Positions 53,736 through 60,933 of a stretch of 64,000 nt of DNA are shown one piece after another. Below the pieces are notes generated by a model, which worked only from the letters and a program-made list of their open reading frames with translations, ran no database searches and had not been told where the DNA came from. Source of the stretch: Arcicella sp034931005 (GTDB taxonomy: Bacteria; Bacteroidota; Bacteroidia; Cytophagales; Spirosomataceae); contig NZ_JAYGIN010000005.1 in assembly GCF_034931005.1 (NCBI RefSeq), positions 124,001-188,000 on the forward strand, read 5' to 3'. Position 1 is the stretch's first letter; each line of letters starts with the position of its first letter. The translations under genes and the position numbers were made by a program.

Positions 53736-54167
53736 TCAAAAGCTTAACGCTCCGTAATTAAATTTATACGGCCCATCTTTTTTAAACCCTAATTTTTTAT
53801 AAAATTCAGAAGCACCAGTATTTTCATTTGCGACCAACCAAATTTTTGTATTTTCATTATTGCAAATACTTTTTAACAACGACTTTGCTATCCCTTTTTT
53901 TCTTTCGTTTGAGTCCACAAAAAGCTCTTGAACATAGACAAGGATTTCCGAATGCCATGGGTATGAATATGCAAAAATTCCTCCAATGATTATGTTATTT
54001 TCAATAGCAATAAAACATAGATTGGGTTCTATATCAAGAAATCTTTTGAGATATTTATGAGCATCAAACTCGTTCCAATCTTCTTTATATTGAGGTTCAG
54101 CATATACCCGAACAAGTAATCTTGCACAATCTTCTAAATTTTCAACTTTACAATTGATTATCTGCAT
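53736..54167 (-). CDS. GNAT family N-acetyltransferase
   Basis: This 143-residue protein has the acetyl-CoA motif VQELFVDSNERKKGIAKSLL (the R/Q-x-x-G-x-G/A loop as RKKGIA), with AIENNIIIGGIFAYSYPWHS before it and ANENTGASEFYKKLGFKKDG after it. The substrate is not known; small GNATs of this type include aminoglycoside-type acetyltransferases, but no such claim can be made. It is the first gene of an all-minus-strand accessory region. Confidence 0.9.
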   Translation of the reverse strand: MQIINCKVENLEDCARLLVRVYAEPQYKEDWNEFDAHKYLKRFLDIEPNLCFIAIENNIIIGGIFAYSYPWHSEILVYVQELFVDSNERKKGIAKSLLKSICNNENTKIWLVANENTGASEFYKKLGFKKDGPYKFNYGALSF

Positions 54168-54230
54168 ATTTTATAAACTTGAAATATTATTCTTATTTAG
54201 TAATCTTGGTCAATAGTTTGGGCTTCTTAT

Positions 54231-54286
54231 ACTTGCACGCAATGCTGAATGTTTTTTCAGGATAGGAAATAGAATTCCGTCCGCTC
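54231..54286. repeat. Non-coding repeat block A (related to 55473-55670)
   Basis: CAGGATAGGAAATAGAATTCCGTCCGC (positions 54258-54284) matches 55496-55522 at 23 of 27 bases. Just before it, ACTTGCAC...AATGTT (54231-54253) resembles 55645-55666. The rest of the 365-nt gap 54168-54532 shows no gene or recognisable RNA. Confidence 0.6.
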
Positions 54287-54532
54287 AAATGCTTACAAAT
54301 GTTTAATTATTTATCAAATTATGAATTACTTACGTTCGCCTATTTTGCAAAAATATACTGTTGTGTACTGGGCATTTACTCGGATTAGTAATTCTCCCAA
54401 TTTCTCTTCGTATTGCAATTTGCACTTGTTTGTAAGTTGGAAATATTAAGTCTGTTGGTCGTAGGAATGCTTCGCTAAACCCACGACCAAGCTCAAATAT
54501 TCTTTACGGTTTTAGGGAAAAACTAAAATCAG

Positions 54533-55336
54533 TTATTCACATTTGTATGTAAATGTAGAATTGTCAGATGCTGAACCAGTCATTAACCTTCTTTTTAATT
54601 TATCTCCGTCAACTTCAAATGTGAAATTAAAAGTCGAACCTAAAAAACCACCTGAATTATATCTTTTAAGGGTTTTAATTAGATTTTTTGATTTTTTTCC
54701 AAGATTGTATATGAACCAAATATCGCCAGAGAAAAAACCAAAATTACCTTCATCAAGGAAATTGAATAATATTGGAGATTTTTGAAAATTAGGTTGTTCC
54801 AAATTAAGTTTATCTGCATAATATTCCATCTCATAGCTTATTTCTGGCGTGTTATTAAAATCTGTTCTTTTAGAAGTGATTTTTATGGGATTTCCAGCAT
54901 CATAAGTTACATCATACTGAAAAACGCCTGATATAAATTTAATCAAATATCCATCATCATTATATTCAAAACTATAATCACTCGATCTTTTACTGTAAAT
55001 ATCGTATGTAGATAAATTAGTTACTTGTGAAGTACCATTTAGTGTCCAAGTAGATTTTACATATTCAGAATAGTTGTAAGGAGTTGCATTCACTATTATT
55101 TTATTACCTGAATAAATAACGGTGTCTTTCTCCAATTGAAATGTCCCTTGCCTTCTAATTATACCAGAAATTTTTCCTTGTTTATCATAATTTATATTGG
55201 CGGTTATGTCTTTAAATTCGTCTCTAACTGACGTAACATAACAATTAGGTACTGCTTTGGGGGTGGTTGTATCCTCTGTTTTTTTGCAACTGAGTAGCAA
55301 TATAAAAAAGACAGGTAGTAAATGTTTTTTGTGCAT
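54533..55336 (-). CDS. Lipoprotein of unknown function
   Basis: The ATG at 55336 gives 267 residues with a lipoprotein signal (MHKKHLLPVFFILLLSC, lipobox LLSC); a longer frame to 55399 is unlikely. The mature part is beta-rich with a repeated Y-D-x-x-G rhythm (NINYDKQGKISGIIRR, YSFEYNDDGYLIKFIS, YDVTYDAGNPIKITSK, YEMEYYADKLNLE), as in DUF4595-like or RHS-like surface lipoproteins. I do not recognise a specific family. It lies between two related repeat blocks and next to the reverse transcriptase gene. Confidence 0.75.
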   Translation of the reverse strand: MHKKHLLPVFFILLLSCKKTEDTTTPKAVPNCYVTSVRDEFKDITANINYDKQGKISGIIRRQGTFQLEKDTVIYSGNKIIVNATPYNYSEYVKSTWTLNGTSQVTNLSTYDIYSKRSSDYSFEYNDDGYLIKFISGVFQYDVTYDAGNPIKITSKRTDFNNTPEISYEMEYYADKLNLEQPNFQKSPILFNFLDEGNFGFFSGDIWFIYNLGKKSKNLIKTLKRYNSGGFLGSTFNFTFEVDGDKLKRRLMTGSASDNSTFTYKCE

Positions 55337-55472
55337 GATTAATAATATTTGTTTTAGTGTTTGTTTTGCTTTAAATGTAAAAGATATTCCATGATACAAT
55401 CGCTATCAAAAAAATCTTTGTATTTGTCCATAATTGTAAACAATTTGATTGAGGAGTGTATTTTTTGCATAG

Positions 55473-55670
55473 CACCCAACGTACAGGGCTTTGTGCAGGT
55501 TGGGAAATAGAATTCCATCTGCCTTGAACCGCTGCTAATTAAAAATATAAAGTTGAAGTTAAGTACAAAAGTTCAGTGATGTACCTCAAGCCCGAACAAA
55601 AGCTGAATAGAATTACAAATGCTCATTGTTATTCCGTCTGCCCAACTTGCACAAAACCCAATGTTGCCTG
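55473..55670. repeat. Long imperfect inverted repeat with attC-like cores
   Basis: The left arm ACCCAAC (55474-55480), 18 nt, GTTGGG (55499-55504) and the right arm GCCCAAC (55640-55646), 16 nt, GTTGCC (55663-55668) are related in opposite orientation over about 40 nt, sharing TTTGTGCA and GTTGGG. AATTCCATCTGCC (55511-55523) and ATTCCGTCTGCC (55631-55642) are direct repeats inside it. RYYYAAC/GTTRRRY pairs are the core of integron attC sites. It lies between the stop of the reverse transcriptase gene (11 nt away) and the start of the lipoprotein gene. Confidence 0.6.
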
Positions 55671-55678
55671 CTGGCGTT

Positions 55679-56995
55679 TTATCGTAGCTTGATTTCTTCA
55701 ATTCGGGTTTCGATGTCTTTGCAGTCAAAGCCTGTCCGTTCTTTTTTATAAAACGCTAACAGGTTGTAATGATATGAATTGAATGGAACTGTCGAAACCA
55801 AATTGTCCAACTCTTCAAAAAAATCATCGTCATTATTTACAAAAACCCTAATTCTTTTGAAAAACCAAACTCCAAGTTGAGCTAAAAAGTCTGGGTTAAA
55901 AAACATTGCAATTAGTCTGTGTCTAAATTTTGGTTTTATCAACGAACTGTCCATTGAAAGTATTCTCTTTAAAACAGAACCGTCTTTAAACTTTACTCCG
56001 TTGTCTAAATTGTCGAAATACTTACCAATCCCTTTGTTGATAGCAGTTTTGTTAGTCTTAACTTTTAGTAATTCAAAAATTTCAAATGTCCAATATGTAT
56101 CAAATTCATCTTTGGATTTGAACTCTTTTACTTTGCTACTATTGAAATTTAAGTTTATTCTTAAAAGTTCTTTTGATGCTTCAAAAAGAATGTTTTTTGC
56201 AGTCTGTAAATCTTTTGCGTAAATAATTTGGTCGTCTGCGAAACGAATATATTTTGCTCCAACCTTGTCGCAAATTGAACTCATTGCTAAGTCGTAATCT
56301 TGTAGATAGAAGTTTGCTAAAATTCGTGAGCAATCGCCAATTTCGTCTTGTGGAATTCCAACAGTCTTCTGATTATAACCTTCTAATTTTTTATTCCAAT
56401 TCTGTAAAAAATGAAAAAGTAATGTAACAACGTCTTGTTTGGCTTTTGGCACAACGTGTCTTATTTTCTTTTCAAGTATTGTCAAATTGATACAGTCGTA
56501 AAAATTTGCAATATCCAAATTAATAAAGCACTCCCAATCATCTACATCTCTGTAAGTTTTAGCAATGTTTTGAAATGATTGCCATTCGCTAACCCAAGAA
56601 AGGTCGTTAATTGTATTGAATGGCATATAGTCAAGTTCAAGAATTTCTTGCTCTTCTTTTAACCTAATTGGATTACCCAATGTCCAACCACCAAAAGTGC
56701 CATCTACTCGGTTTATTGCGATTTCATTTTCTAAAAGTTTAATGCAAAGAAAATATACACAATAGTCTTCCCTTGAAAAAGTTGGAACATACCTTGAAAT
56801 TCCGTTGTGTTTGTTTATTACAATATATTCTCTTGGATTTTTTGGGTTGTAAGTGTATTCTGTAATTCCTAAATAAAGTTCGTCAAGAAATTTTGATTTG
56901 GTTGGTGTCGTAGGAAAAGGTACGATACTGTCTTTCAGTTTTGCCCAAAATTTAGAAGCAGTTATTTTGTCGAATGAAGCTCTGTCTATTTTCAT
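55679..56995 (-). CDS. Stand-alone reverse transcriptase (unclassified, possible Abi/UG/DRT type)
   Basis: This 438-residue protein has RT motifs in order: motif A FINLDIANFYDCI (157-169, catalytic D161), motif B GIPQDEIGDCSRILANFYLQ (213-232) and the catalytic box YIRFADDQIIYA (249-260, DD at 254-255). The N-terminal 150 residues contain REYIVINKHNGISRYVPTFS and RVDGTFGGWTLGNPIRL. The last about 150 residues show no recognised domain. No maturase (X) or HNH domain is present, so it is not a group II intron RT. The gene ends 9 nt before an inverted repeat. Defence-associated RTs have this size and layout; assignment to a class is not possible by eye. Confidence 0.88.
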   Translation of the reverse strand: MKIDRASFDKITASKFWAKLKDSIVPFPTTPTKSKFLDELYLGITEYTYNPKNPREYIVINKHNGISRYVPTFSREDYCVYFLCIKLLENEIAINRVDGTFGGWTLGNPIRLKEEQEILELDYMPFNTINDLSWVSEWQSFQNIAKTYRDVDDWECFINLDIANFYDCINLTILEKKIRHVVPKAKQDVVTLLFHFLQNWNKKLEGYNQKTVGIPQDEIGDCSRILANFYLQDYDLAMSSICDKVGAKYIRFADDQIIYAKDLQTAKNILFEASKELLRINLNFNSSKVKEFKSKDEFDTYWTFEIFELLKVKTNKTAINKGIGKYFDNLDNGVKFKDGSVLKRILSMDSSLIKPKFRHRLIAMFFNPDFLAQLGVWFFKRIRVFVNNDDDFFEELDNLVSTVPFNSYHYNLLAFYKKERTGFDCKDIETRIEEIKLR

Positions 56996-57020
56996 TGAAA
57001 TTATTTAGGGTGTCGCAGTA

Positions 57021-57113
57021 CGCTTGCAGGCAACGAGCGTATAACCGCCATAAGCTGTAAGAATTTGGTTATTTTTAGCGTCTATCCAACCGATTTGGAA
57101 TATAACCGCCACA
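57021..57113. repeat. Non-coding repeat block upstream of the reverse transcriptase
   Basis: TATAACCGCCA occurs twice as a direct repeat (57040-57050, 57101-57111), with inverted GGTTAT at 57067-57072 between. CGCTTGCAGGCAAC (57021-57034) is an inverted match (12 of 14) to GTTGCCTGCTGGCG at 55663-55676, so the RT gene is bracketed by imperfect inverted repeats. The 495-nt gap 56996-57490 is otherwise AT-rich with only a 39-codon open frame. Confidence 0.5.
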
Positions 57114-57272
57114 GATTGTTTTTTGAAAATAAAATAAATTTGATAGTTTTCTCAATAGCACTTATTTACTACTCATACTAATTCGATTGAATAATGGTTT
57201 GTGCGAAAGAAGAGGAATGTAGGAAGGTGATAAAATCAGTATAGAGTATTTCATTAGTTTTGGGTTTAAAAA

Positions 57273-57392
57273 TTATAGAATTGATTCTGAATATGTAGAA
57301 GTTTGCAATATTAAAGGTTGAAAATCCATCTTCGAAAAAGACAAAATCAAGACAACCAGGCAAAACAATAATGGAGTTGCAATCTTTTTCAT
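57273..57392 (-). pseudogene. Possible remnant of a small exported protein
   Basis: From the ATG at 57392 a 39-codon frame reads MKKIATPLLFCLVVLILSFS, a signal-peptide-like start, then stops at 57273. The neighbouring frame stays open further downstream (to about 57178). A frameshifted small secreted gene is possible; it may equally be chance. Low support. Confidence 0.2.
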
Positions 57393-57490
57393 AGAAAGAT
57401 AAAGTTTAAAATTATGCAAATATACTTTGAATGTCAATTCAGTGTTAGCGTAGAATTACCTAATGTGAGCCTTCAGTCCTAAAAAATAGT

Positions 57491-57952
57491 TCACGCTCTT
57501 TCTCCCAAAAACTCATTGTGTAGTTGAACCATATCAATTTCTAAGTAATTGACCAGTTCTCTTGGATAAGTCCATCCCACAATTGCTGCTATTGAGTGTT
57601 CTCTCATTCCACCAAAATTGTATTTGAATGAAATACCCGAACTCCTACCAAGCTTTGAAGATACGGTCATTGTTATCCCTGCTTTGACACACGCCTGTTT
57701 TATGTAGCGATTGATAGTAGTTTGCTTTGTATGGGGCATTTGTTCAATAGAGCCGTATTTCTGAATGATTTGAAGGGCTGTTTCGGACAATGGAATAATC
57801 TGTATTTGATTATTCTCCTCAATTCGCTTTACACGAGGTTTTATAATCCATGACTGTCCATTACCCATCATCAGGTAATAATAAATAGAGCCATAACCTG
57901 CACTTTTTTTCGTTTTGGTCTGCGAATACTTGAAATAGAAAGAGATTTTCAT
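57491..57952 (-). pseudogene. Shortened tyrosine recombinase (integrase) remnant
   Basis: The frame from the ATG at 57952 (or 57979) gives about 153 residues. The N-terminus MKISFYFKYSQTKTKKSAGY looks like the arm-binding start of Bacteroidota integrases. It then jumps to a late catalytic-domain stretch: QIQIIPLSETALQIIQKYGS, TINRYIKQACVKAGITM, then SIAAIVGWTYPRELVNYLEI, which resembles the GH(T)...Y end. The core-binding domain and first catalytic Arg are missing, and the HxxR box is degraded (KLGRSSGIS). It is read as an internally deleted, inactive integrase. It sits next to tRNA-Lys, a usual integration site. Confidence 0.6.
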
Positions 57953-58166
57953 TGGGTTGTAAGGAGTGTTAAAGTGCATTGTTTTTAGGGGTTTTTGTGT
58001 GGATTTTCATAACAAAAACCAAAATAATGCCGTGTTAATAGAAATGATACGATTAATAGAAATATCGACACGTTTATATTGTTTCGCTATACGAATTCGG
58101 TTGAATCTTTATACGAAAGTCAATATTCACGGTACGAATGAACAGGAGGGCTAAAAGAAGGCAATA

Positions 58167-58213
58167 AAAAAAGGTTCTGAAAATGCAATTAAGCATCAAT
58201 CAGAACCTTTTTT
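58167..58213 (-). terminator. Terminator of the tRNA-Lys pair
   Basis: AAAAAAGGTTCTGA pairs with TCAGAACCTTTTTT; the loop holds a small inner stem (ATGC/GCAT). It gives a T-run on the minus strand past the tRNA 3' end. Confidence 0.8.
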
Positions 58214-58234
58214 GTGTAATAAATCTTTAATAAG

Positions 58235-58307
58235 TGATCCCGCTGGGATTCGAACCCAGGACCCATACATTAAAAGTGTATTGCTCTACCAACTGAGCTA
58301 CGGAATC
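58235..58307 (-). tRNA. tRNA-Lys (anticodon UUU), copy 1
   Basis: 73-nt cloverleaf on the minus strand: acceptor GATTCCG/CGGGATC with one T-G wobble, anticodon stem ATACA/TGTAT with loop CTTTTAA giving UUU, T loop TTCGAAT. CCA is not encoded. Identical to the copy at 58391-58463. Confidence 0.97.
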
Positions 58308-58390
58308 TTCAAACGTTGCACGAGTGCTTAGTTTGTATATATAAATTGTGTCCTCTGACACGAAGGGAGTGTTACTATTTGTAACCCTCG

Positions 58391-58463
58391 TGATCCCGCT
58401 GGGATTCGAACCCAGGACCCATACATTAAAAGTGTATTGCTCTACCAACTGAGCTACGGAATC
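58391..58463 (-). tRNA. tRNA-Lys (anticodon UUU), copy 2
   Basis: Same 73-nt sequence as copy 1, 83 nt upstream of it on the minus strand. Both are probably made from one promoter at 58534-58564. Confidence 0.97.
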
Positions 58464-58533
58464 ATTGCTTTTCTCGAAATAACTGACTTAAACATCTTTT
58501 GTTTTTGTCATTTTGTTTTCCTTAATTGCGGTG

Positions 58534-58564
58534 CAAAACTACGAATTTATAAAACACCATGCAA
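58534..58564 (-). promoter_or_regulatory. Promoter of the tRNA-Lys pair
   Basis: On the minus strand TTG (58564-58562), 20 nt, TAGTTTTG (58541-58534). It overlaps the first codons of the divergent BatE-like gene. Confidence 0.75.
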
Positions 58565-59296
58565 GCTAACTATCTAAAAAAAATCATATTTTTTTTAACT
58601 TTTTTTCTTACCTCTCTGCAACTTGCTAAAAGTCAGAGTGATGCTACAACGTTACGGGATGCAGATTCTTTATATAAATCTGCAAATTTCTTTGAGGCGG
58701 AGCCAATTTTTGAGCAAAATCAAAAAAAACTAAAAAATCCGTCGAGCCACTTTTTTTTAAAATTAGCATCCATAAAAGAAAAAAAAGGTGATTTTTTGAA
58801 AACACTTTACTATTTAAACAAGGCTTATGAGCAACAACCTTCACAAAAAGTATTACTAAAATTGAATGAAATTGGTAGTTCGCACGAGTTGCAGGGCTAC
58901 GAATTGAACGATTTTAACTTTCTAATTCTATTTTACAAGCAGTATTCTGGGTTCTTAGTTGCCTTGCTTATGGTTTTAGGCATCTATATTTTTATTATAT
59001 TATTCATAAAAAAATACAAAAGGCAGTTTATTCCCATGAATCAAAAAATCTTTTTACTGATATATTTATTGGGAATTGGACTGCTTTTAAACTTACCTGA
59101 TAAATACCATCAAGGTATCATTAATCACGACGGCGTTTATTTGCGTGCTGAGCCTTCTGGAGGTGCGGCAATTGCAGAAAGTATCGACAAGGGACATCGA
59201 CTTAATGTGATTGGTGGAAATGATATTTGGAAAAGGGTAATTTGGAATGATAAATTTTTATACATCAAAGAGAGTGATATTTGGCTCGTTGAATAA
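58559..59296 (+). CDS. BatE-like TPR/SH3 membrane protein
   Basis: This 245-residue protein has a signal peptide (to about LAKSQ), a short TPR part (DADSLYKSANFFEAEPIFEQ; FLKTLYYLNKAYEQQPSQ), two membrane helices (FLVALLMVLGIYIFIILFI; KIFLLIYLLGIGLLLNL) and a C-terminal SH3-like domain (GVYLRAEPSGGAAIAESIDK to ESDIWLVE). This order resembles BatE of the Bacteroides aerotolerance operon, but no other bat gene is present. It is followed 41 nt later by a hydrolase gene. Confidence 0.78.
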   Translation: MQANYLKKIIFFLTFFLTSLQLAKSQSDATTLRDADSLYKSANFFEAEPIFEQNQKKLKNPSSHFFLKLASIKEKKGDFLKTLYYLNKAYEQQPSQKVLLKLNEIGSSHELQGYELNDFNFLILFYKQYSGFLVALLMVLGIYIFIILFIKKYKRQFIPMNQKIFLLIYLLGIGLLLNLPDKYHQGIINHDGVYLRAEPSGGAAIAESIDKGHRLNVIGGNDIWKRVIWNDKFLYIKESDIWLVE

Positions 59297-59337
59297 ATTT
59301 GGAGGGCAATATCCCAATCAAAAATTGCCTGAGTGAT

Positions 59338-60171
59338 ATGAAGATAATTTTACAATTAAGGAGTGCTGTACTATTAGGTTTTTGTTTTTTTTCATTAACT
59401 GCTTGTATGCAGCATTTTAAATTTAGCGACGAAGCGGTTTCTCAATATTATCAAAATAAAGATTATTTACCTTCTTTTGCTTTTTCTGACACATTAAACC
59501 ATAAAATACACTACGCCTTTTCTAAGGACTCATCAAAACCGTTGTTGATGCTTATTCATGGAGCTCCAGGGGCGTGGTTTGGCTATAAAGAATTTTTTAA
59601 GGACAGTTTATTGCTAAATAAGTACCAAATAATTGCTCCTGACCGAGCGGGTTATAATAAATCTCACGTCGGAGAGACTTCTATTGCTATACAAGCTCAT
59701 TTGCTTAGACCGCTAATATCTCGTTCTGAAAGACGAGTTGTGGTCTTAGGACGCTCCTATGGTGCTCCAATTGCTGCAAAATTGGCAATGGACAATCCTG
59801 ATTTAGTTGATGAGCTTATTTTGATAGCACCTGCGTGTGACCCACAAAAAGAAAAGTTTTGGTGGTTTTCTAAACCTGTTAATTCAAAATTGGCTCGTTT
59901 TTTTTTACCAACTTATGCAAATCGTGCCAGTGATGAAAAATTTACGCATCGTAAGGAGTTAGAAAAAATAGTGCAGGATTGGGGAAAAATAAAATGCCCC
60001 GTAACTATTTTACAGGGCGGAAAGGATTGGATTATTGAACCGTCAAATGGTGCTTTTGTGGATTCTGTACTGAAGGCACCAAGAAGATTTATTTTTTTAC
60101 CAGAAAATGGTCATTTGATAACATCTGAAAGATATGAGTTGATTCGGGATATTTTATTGGAATTAAATTAA
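59338..60171 (+). CDS. Alpha/beta hydrolase, lipoprotein
   Basis: The ATG at 59338 gives 277 residues with a lipoprotein signal (VLLGFCFFSLTAC, lipobox LTAC). The hydrolase fold has LIHGAPGAWFGYKEF (oxyanion hole), the nucleophile elbow GRSYGAPIA (Ser), GGKDWIIEP (Asp) and NGHLITSERYE (His). The substrate cannot be told from sequence. It is probably anchored to a membrane and co-transcribed with the SH3/TPR gene 41 nt upstream. Confidence 0.85.
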   Translation: MKIILQLRSAVLLGFCFFSLTACMQHFKFSDEAVSQYYQNKDYLPSFAFSDTLNHKIHYAFSKDSSKPLLMLIHGAPGAWFGYKEFFKDSLLLNKYQIIAPDRAGYNKSHVGETSIAIQAHLLRPLISRSERRVVVLGRSYGAPIAAKLAMDNPDLVDELILIAPACDPQKEKFWWFSKPVNSKLARFFLPTYANRASDEKFTHRKELEKIVQDWGKIKCPVTILQGGKDWIIEPSNGAFVDSVLKAPRRFIFLPENGHLITSERYELIRDILLELN

Positions 60172-60195
60172 TTTGTAATAGAGGTTTTACCCTAC

Positions 60196-60933
60196 TCATT
60201 TACTCAAATTTGACGCATCAATAAAGTCCTTGAAGGATTTTCTGTAAGTATCACTAATTGGAATGAAGACTGAACCAATCTGTACTTTCTCCTTCTCGAT
60301 GGCTTCAATGGCTTCAAAAGCGACGATAAATGAGTTGTGAATCCGAATAAATTTATTTTCGGGTAATTCCTCCTCTAAGGTTTTGAGTCGTTGTAAGGTA
60401 ACAACCTTCTGGGTACGAGTATGTATGGTTACATAATCTTTCAAACCTTCTACATACAAAATATCATTTAGTTTAATTTTAACCAATTTAGTACCATCTT
60501 TTACAAATATGAATGGTTGAACACTATCAGAAGGATTAACTACTTTTTCTTGAATTATGGTATTTGAGCTGGCATTACTCAGCCGTGCATGAGCTTTTTC
60601 GACTGCTTTCAAAAAGCGTTCAAAGGTGATTGGTTTTAGTAAATAATCCATCACATCGTGTTCGTAGCCTTCCAAGGCGTATTCAGAATAAGCCGTAGTA
60701 AGAATGACTAAGGGTTTTTTCTGAAGAATCTTCAAAAGAGTAATTCCCGTAATTTCGGGCATTTGAACATCCAAGAATAATAAATCTACGGGGTTTTCTC
60801 TCAAAAAATCAATCGCATCTAAAGGATTTGAACAAGCTTGGAGCAAATTCAAATAGGGTACTTTTTCGATATATGCCGTCATCAGATTTCGAGCTAATGG
60901 TTCATCTTCGACGACTAAACAATTAATTTTCAT
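60196..60933 (-). CDS. LytTR-type response regulator
   Basis: This 245-residue protein has an N-terminal receiver with acidic pair ED (9-11), phospho-acceptor D55 in LLFLDVQMPE, and switch/lysine VILTTAYSEYALEG and YLLKPITFERF. The LytTR DNA-binding domain follows at about 140-245 (FIFVKDGTKLVKIKLNDILY, VTLQRLKTLEEELPENKFIR, SFIVAFEAIEAIEKEKVQIG). It overlaps the sensor kinase gene by 4 nt. Targets are unknown; the neighbouring receptor gene at 62242 is a candidate. Confidence 0.95.
   Translation of the reverse strand: MKINCLVVEDEPLARNLMTAYIEKVPYLNLLQACSNPLDAIDFLRENPVDLLFLDVQMPEITGITLLKILQKKPLVILTTAYSEYALEGYEHDVMDYLLKPITFERFLKAVEKAHARLSNASSNTIIQEKVVNPSDSVQPFIFVKDGTKLVKIKLNDILYVEGLKDYVTIHTRTQKVVTLQRLKTLEEELPENKFIRIHNSFIVAFEAIEAIEKEKVQIGSVFIPISDTYRKSFKDFIDASNLSK

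Noticed and set aside
55679..56995. Diversity-generating retroelement
   Set aside because: No template/variable repeat pair with A-specific changes and no target protein with a C-type lectin fold was seen near the RT.
55679..56995. Group II intron
   Set aside because: The protein lacks maturase and endonuclease domains, and no domain V-like hairpin was seen next to the gene.
55679..56995. Retron
   Set aside because: I could not find the paired a1/a2 inverted repeats with the msr-msd layout upstream of the RT, though a structure search would be better than reading by eye.
58227..58448. Open frame of 73 codons on the minus strand
   Set aside because: It runs through the two tRNA-Lys genes and repeats the same peptide twice because the tRNAs are identical; it is not a gene.
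58235..58463. Tandem tRNA-Lys copies as direct-repeat ends (attL/attR) of an inserted element
   Set aside because: The 83 nt between the two copies hold no element, and tandem tRNA genes under one promoter are common, so an ordinary duplication is simpler.
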